Below, piece by piece: positions 63,618-64,000 of a stretch of 64,000 bases of DNA. Made by a program: the position numbers and the translations under genes. Numbering within the stretch: position 1 is the first letter of the stretch; every line of letters begins with the position of its first letter. This DNA comes from Simiduia curdlanivorans. Its GTDB lineage: Bacteria; Pseudomonadota; Gammaproteobacteria; Pseudomonadales; Cellvibrionaceae. The DNA is taken from positions 558,001 through 622,000 of the forward strand of contig NZ_JAUFQG010000004.1 in NCBI RefSeq assembly GCF_030409605.1, in the 5' to 3' direction. Under the pieces are notes generated by a model that saw only the letters and a list, made by a program, of their open reading frames with translations, searched no databases and was not told the DNA's origin.

Positions 63618-63743
63618 AGTGTCACAAAATTTGAATTTTCTGGGTGTAGGATGCGCGTTTAAGAGCTGTATTCTCTATGCTTGTTACAATCTATTGCCCT
63701 TCAGCAAAGATCAAACAGAACACTAGGATGCCACATACGCCCC

Positions 63744-64000
63744 ATGAATGATCTAACTTGCGACTTTCTGGACAACCCCAGCTACTACCTCAACCGCGAG
63801 CTTAGCCACCTGCACTTTAACCGCAGGGTGCTAGAACAAGCGCTGGACGAAACCCATCCGCTGCTCGAACGGCTGAAATTTTTGCTGATCTGCTCCAGCA
63901 ATTTGGACGAGTTTTTTGAAATTAGAGTGGCCGGCTTGCGCCAGCGCATCGCCATGGAGCGGGAGATCACCGAACTCGATGGCTCCAGCCCGCAAGAAGT
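63744..64000 (+). CDS. ppk1: polyphosphate kinase, N-terminal fragment
   Basis: The first 85 residues of PPK1 run off the window. [33 protein letters not shown], then [21 protein letters not shown], are typical of the N-terminal domain that positions polyphosphate. The ATG at 63744 is followed by NDLTCDF; the start follows no strong ribosome site. No clear Pho box was recognised upstream. Confidence 0.9.
   Translation, partial: MNDLTCDFLDNPSYYLNRELSHLHFNRRVLEQALDETHPLLERLKFLLICSSNLDEFFEIRVAGLRQRIAMEREITELDGSSPQE

Noticed and set aside
63660..63743. Pho box before ppk1
   Set aside because: CTGT and TTGTTACA-like strings occur but not at the 11-base step needed for a Pho box.

Overview
The window reads as chromosome of a gammaproteobacterium. 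From about 30.9 to 58.4 kb the gene order follows the Pseudomonas aeruginosa block hemW-rdgB-(DUF4426)-metW-metX ... yggT-proC-yggS-pilT-pilU ... ruvX-algH-tonB-gshB-pilGHIJK-chpABC. The other families present (two CaCA exchangers, a dynamin-like GTPase, a TraF-like porin, a 1758-residue AAA+ ATPase with flotillin) suggest a marine, Cellvibrionales-type relative, not Pseudomonas itself; that placement is inference. No rRNA, tRNA or CRISPR array was seen.

Layout. 1-950: AT-richer accessory edge holding the end of a Sel1-repeat gene, a well-formed integron attC site, a DUF4279 gene on the opposite strand and perhaps a second, degraded attC, so the window probably starts at the tail of an integron cassette array. 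960-7564: CaCA exchanger, small lipoprotein, PuuC-like aldehyde dehydrogenase and the three-gene pntAA-pntAB-pntB transhydrogenase operon. 7576-17585: a six-gene minus-strand operon (yjfI-like, PspA/YjfJ, YqiJ-like, flotillin YqiK-like, giant AAA+ ATPase, TFIIB-type zinc-finger protein) with three identical palindromes upstream of its first gene. This is the best candidate for a poorly described system. 17761-21082: an HDOD protein, a TraF-like outer-membrane protein and a roughly 330-nt element that folds as a plus-strand RNA. 21094-26000: secreted M20 hydrolase, thioredoxin-like protein, small membrane protein, lipoprotein esterase, SDR and FAH proteins. 26199-30810: serA, rarD, a second SPFH gene paired with an Arc-type repressor and two operator-like palindromes, an XRE/2TM protein and a VOC protein.

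30906-43127: the complete minus-strand Pil-Chp chemosensory operon (pilG-H-I-J-K-chpA-B-C) that controls type IV pili. The retraction ATPases pilT and pilU lie at 46.6-48.8 kb. 43453-46391: gshB, tonB, algH and ruvX. The ruvX stop codon lies inside a heptamer tandem repeat, at the point where Pseudomonas carries the pyr genes. 48884-51046: yggS-proC-yggT. 51063-54263: second CaCA exchanger and a bacterial dynamin-like GTPase. 54356-58361: metX-metW-DUF4426-rdgB-hemW. 58457-64000: a BarA-like hybrid kinase, a cysteine hydrolase, a TVP38-flavoprotein disulfide reductase fusion and the start of ppk1.

Two themes recur. Membrane and envelope stress is represented by PspA, flotillin, a second SPFH protein, dynamin and TVP38. 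Both SPFH loci are accompanied by a probable ribbon-helix-helix protein and by perfect palindromes at the promoter, which suggests local autoregulation.
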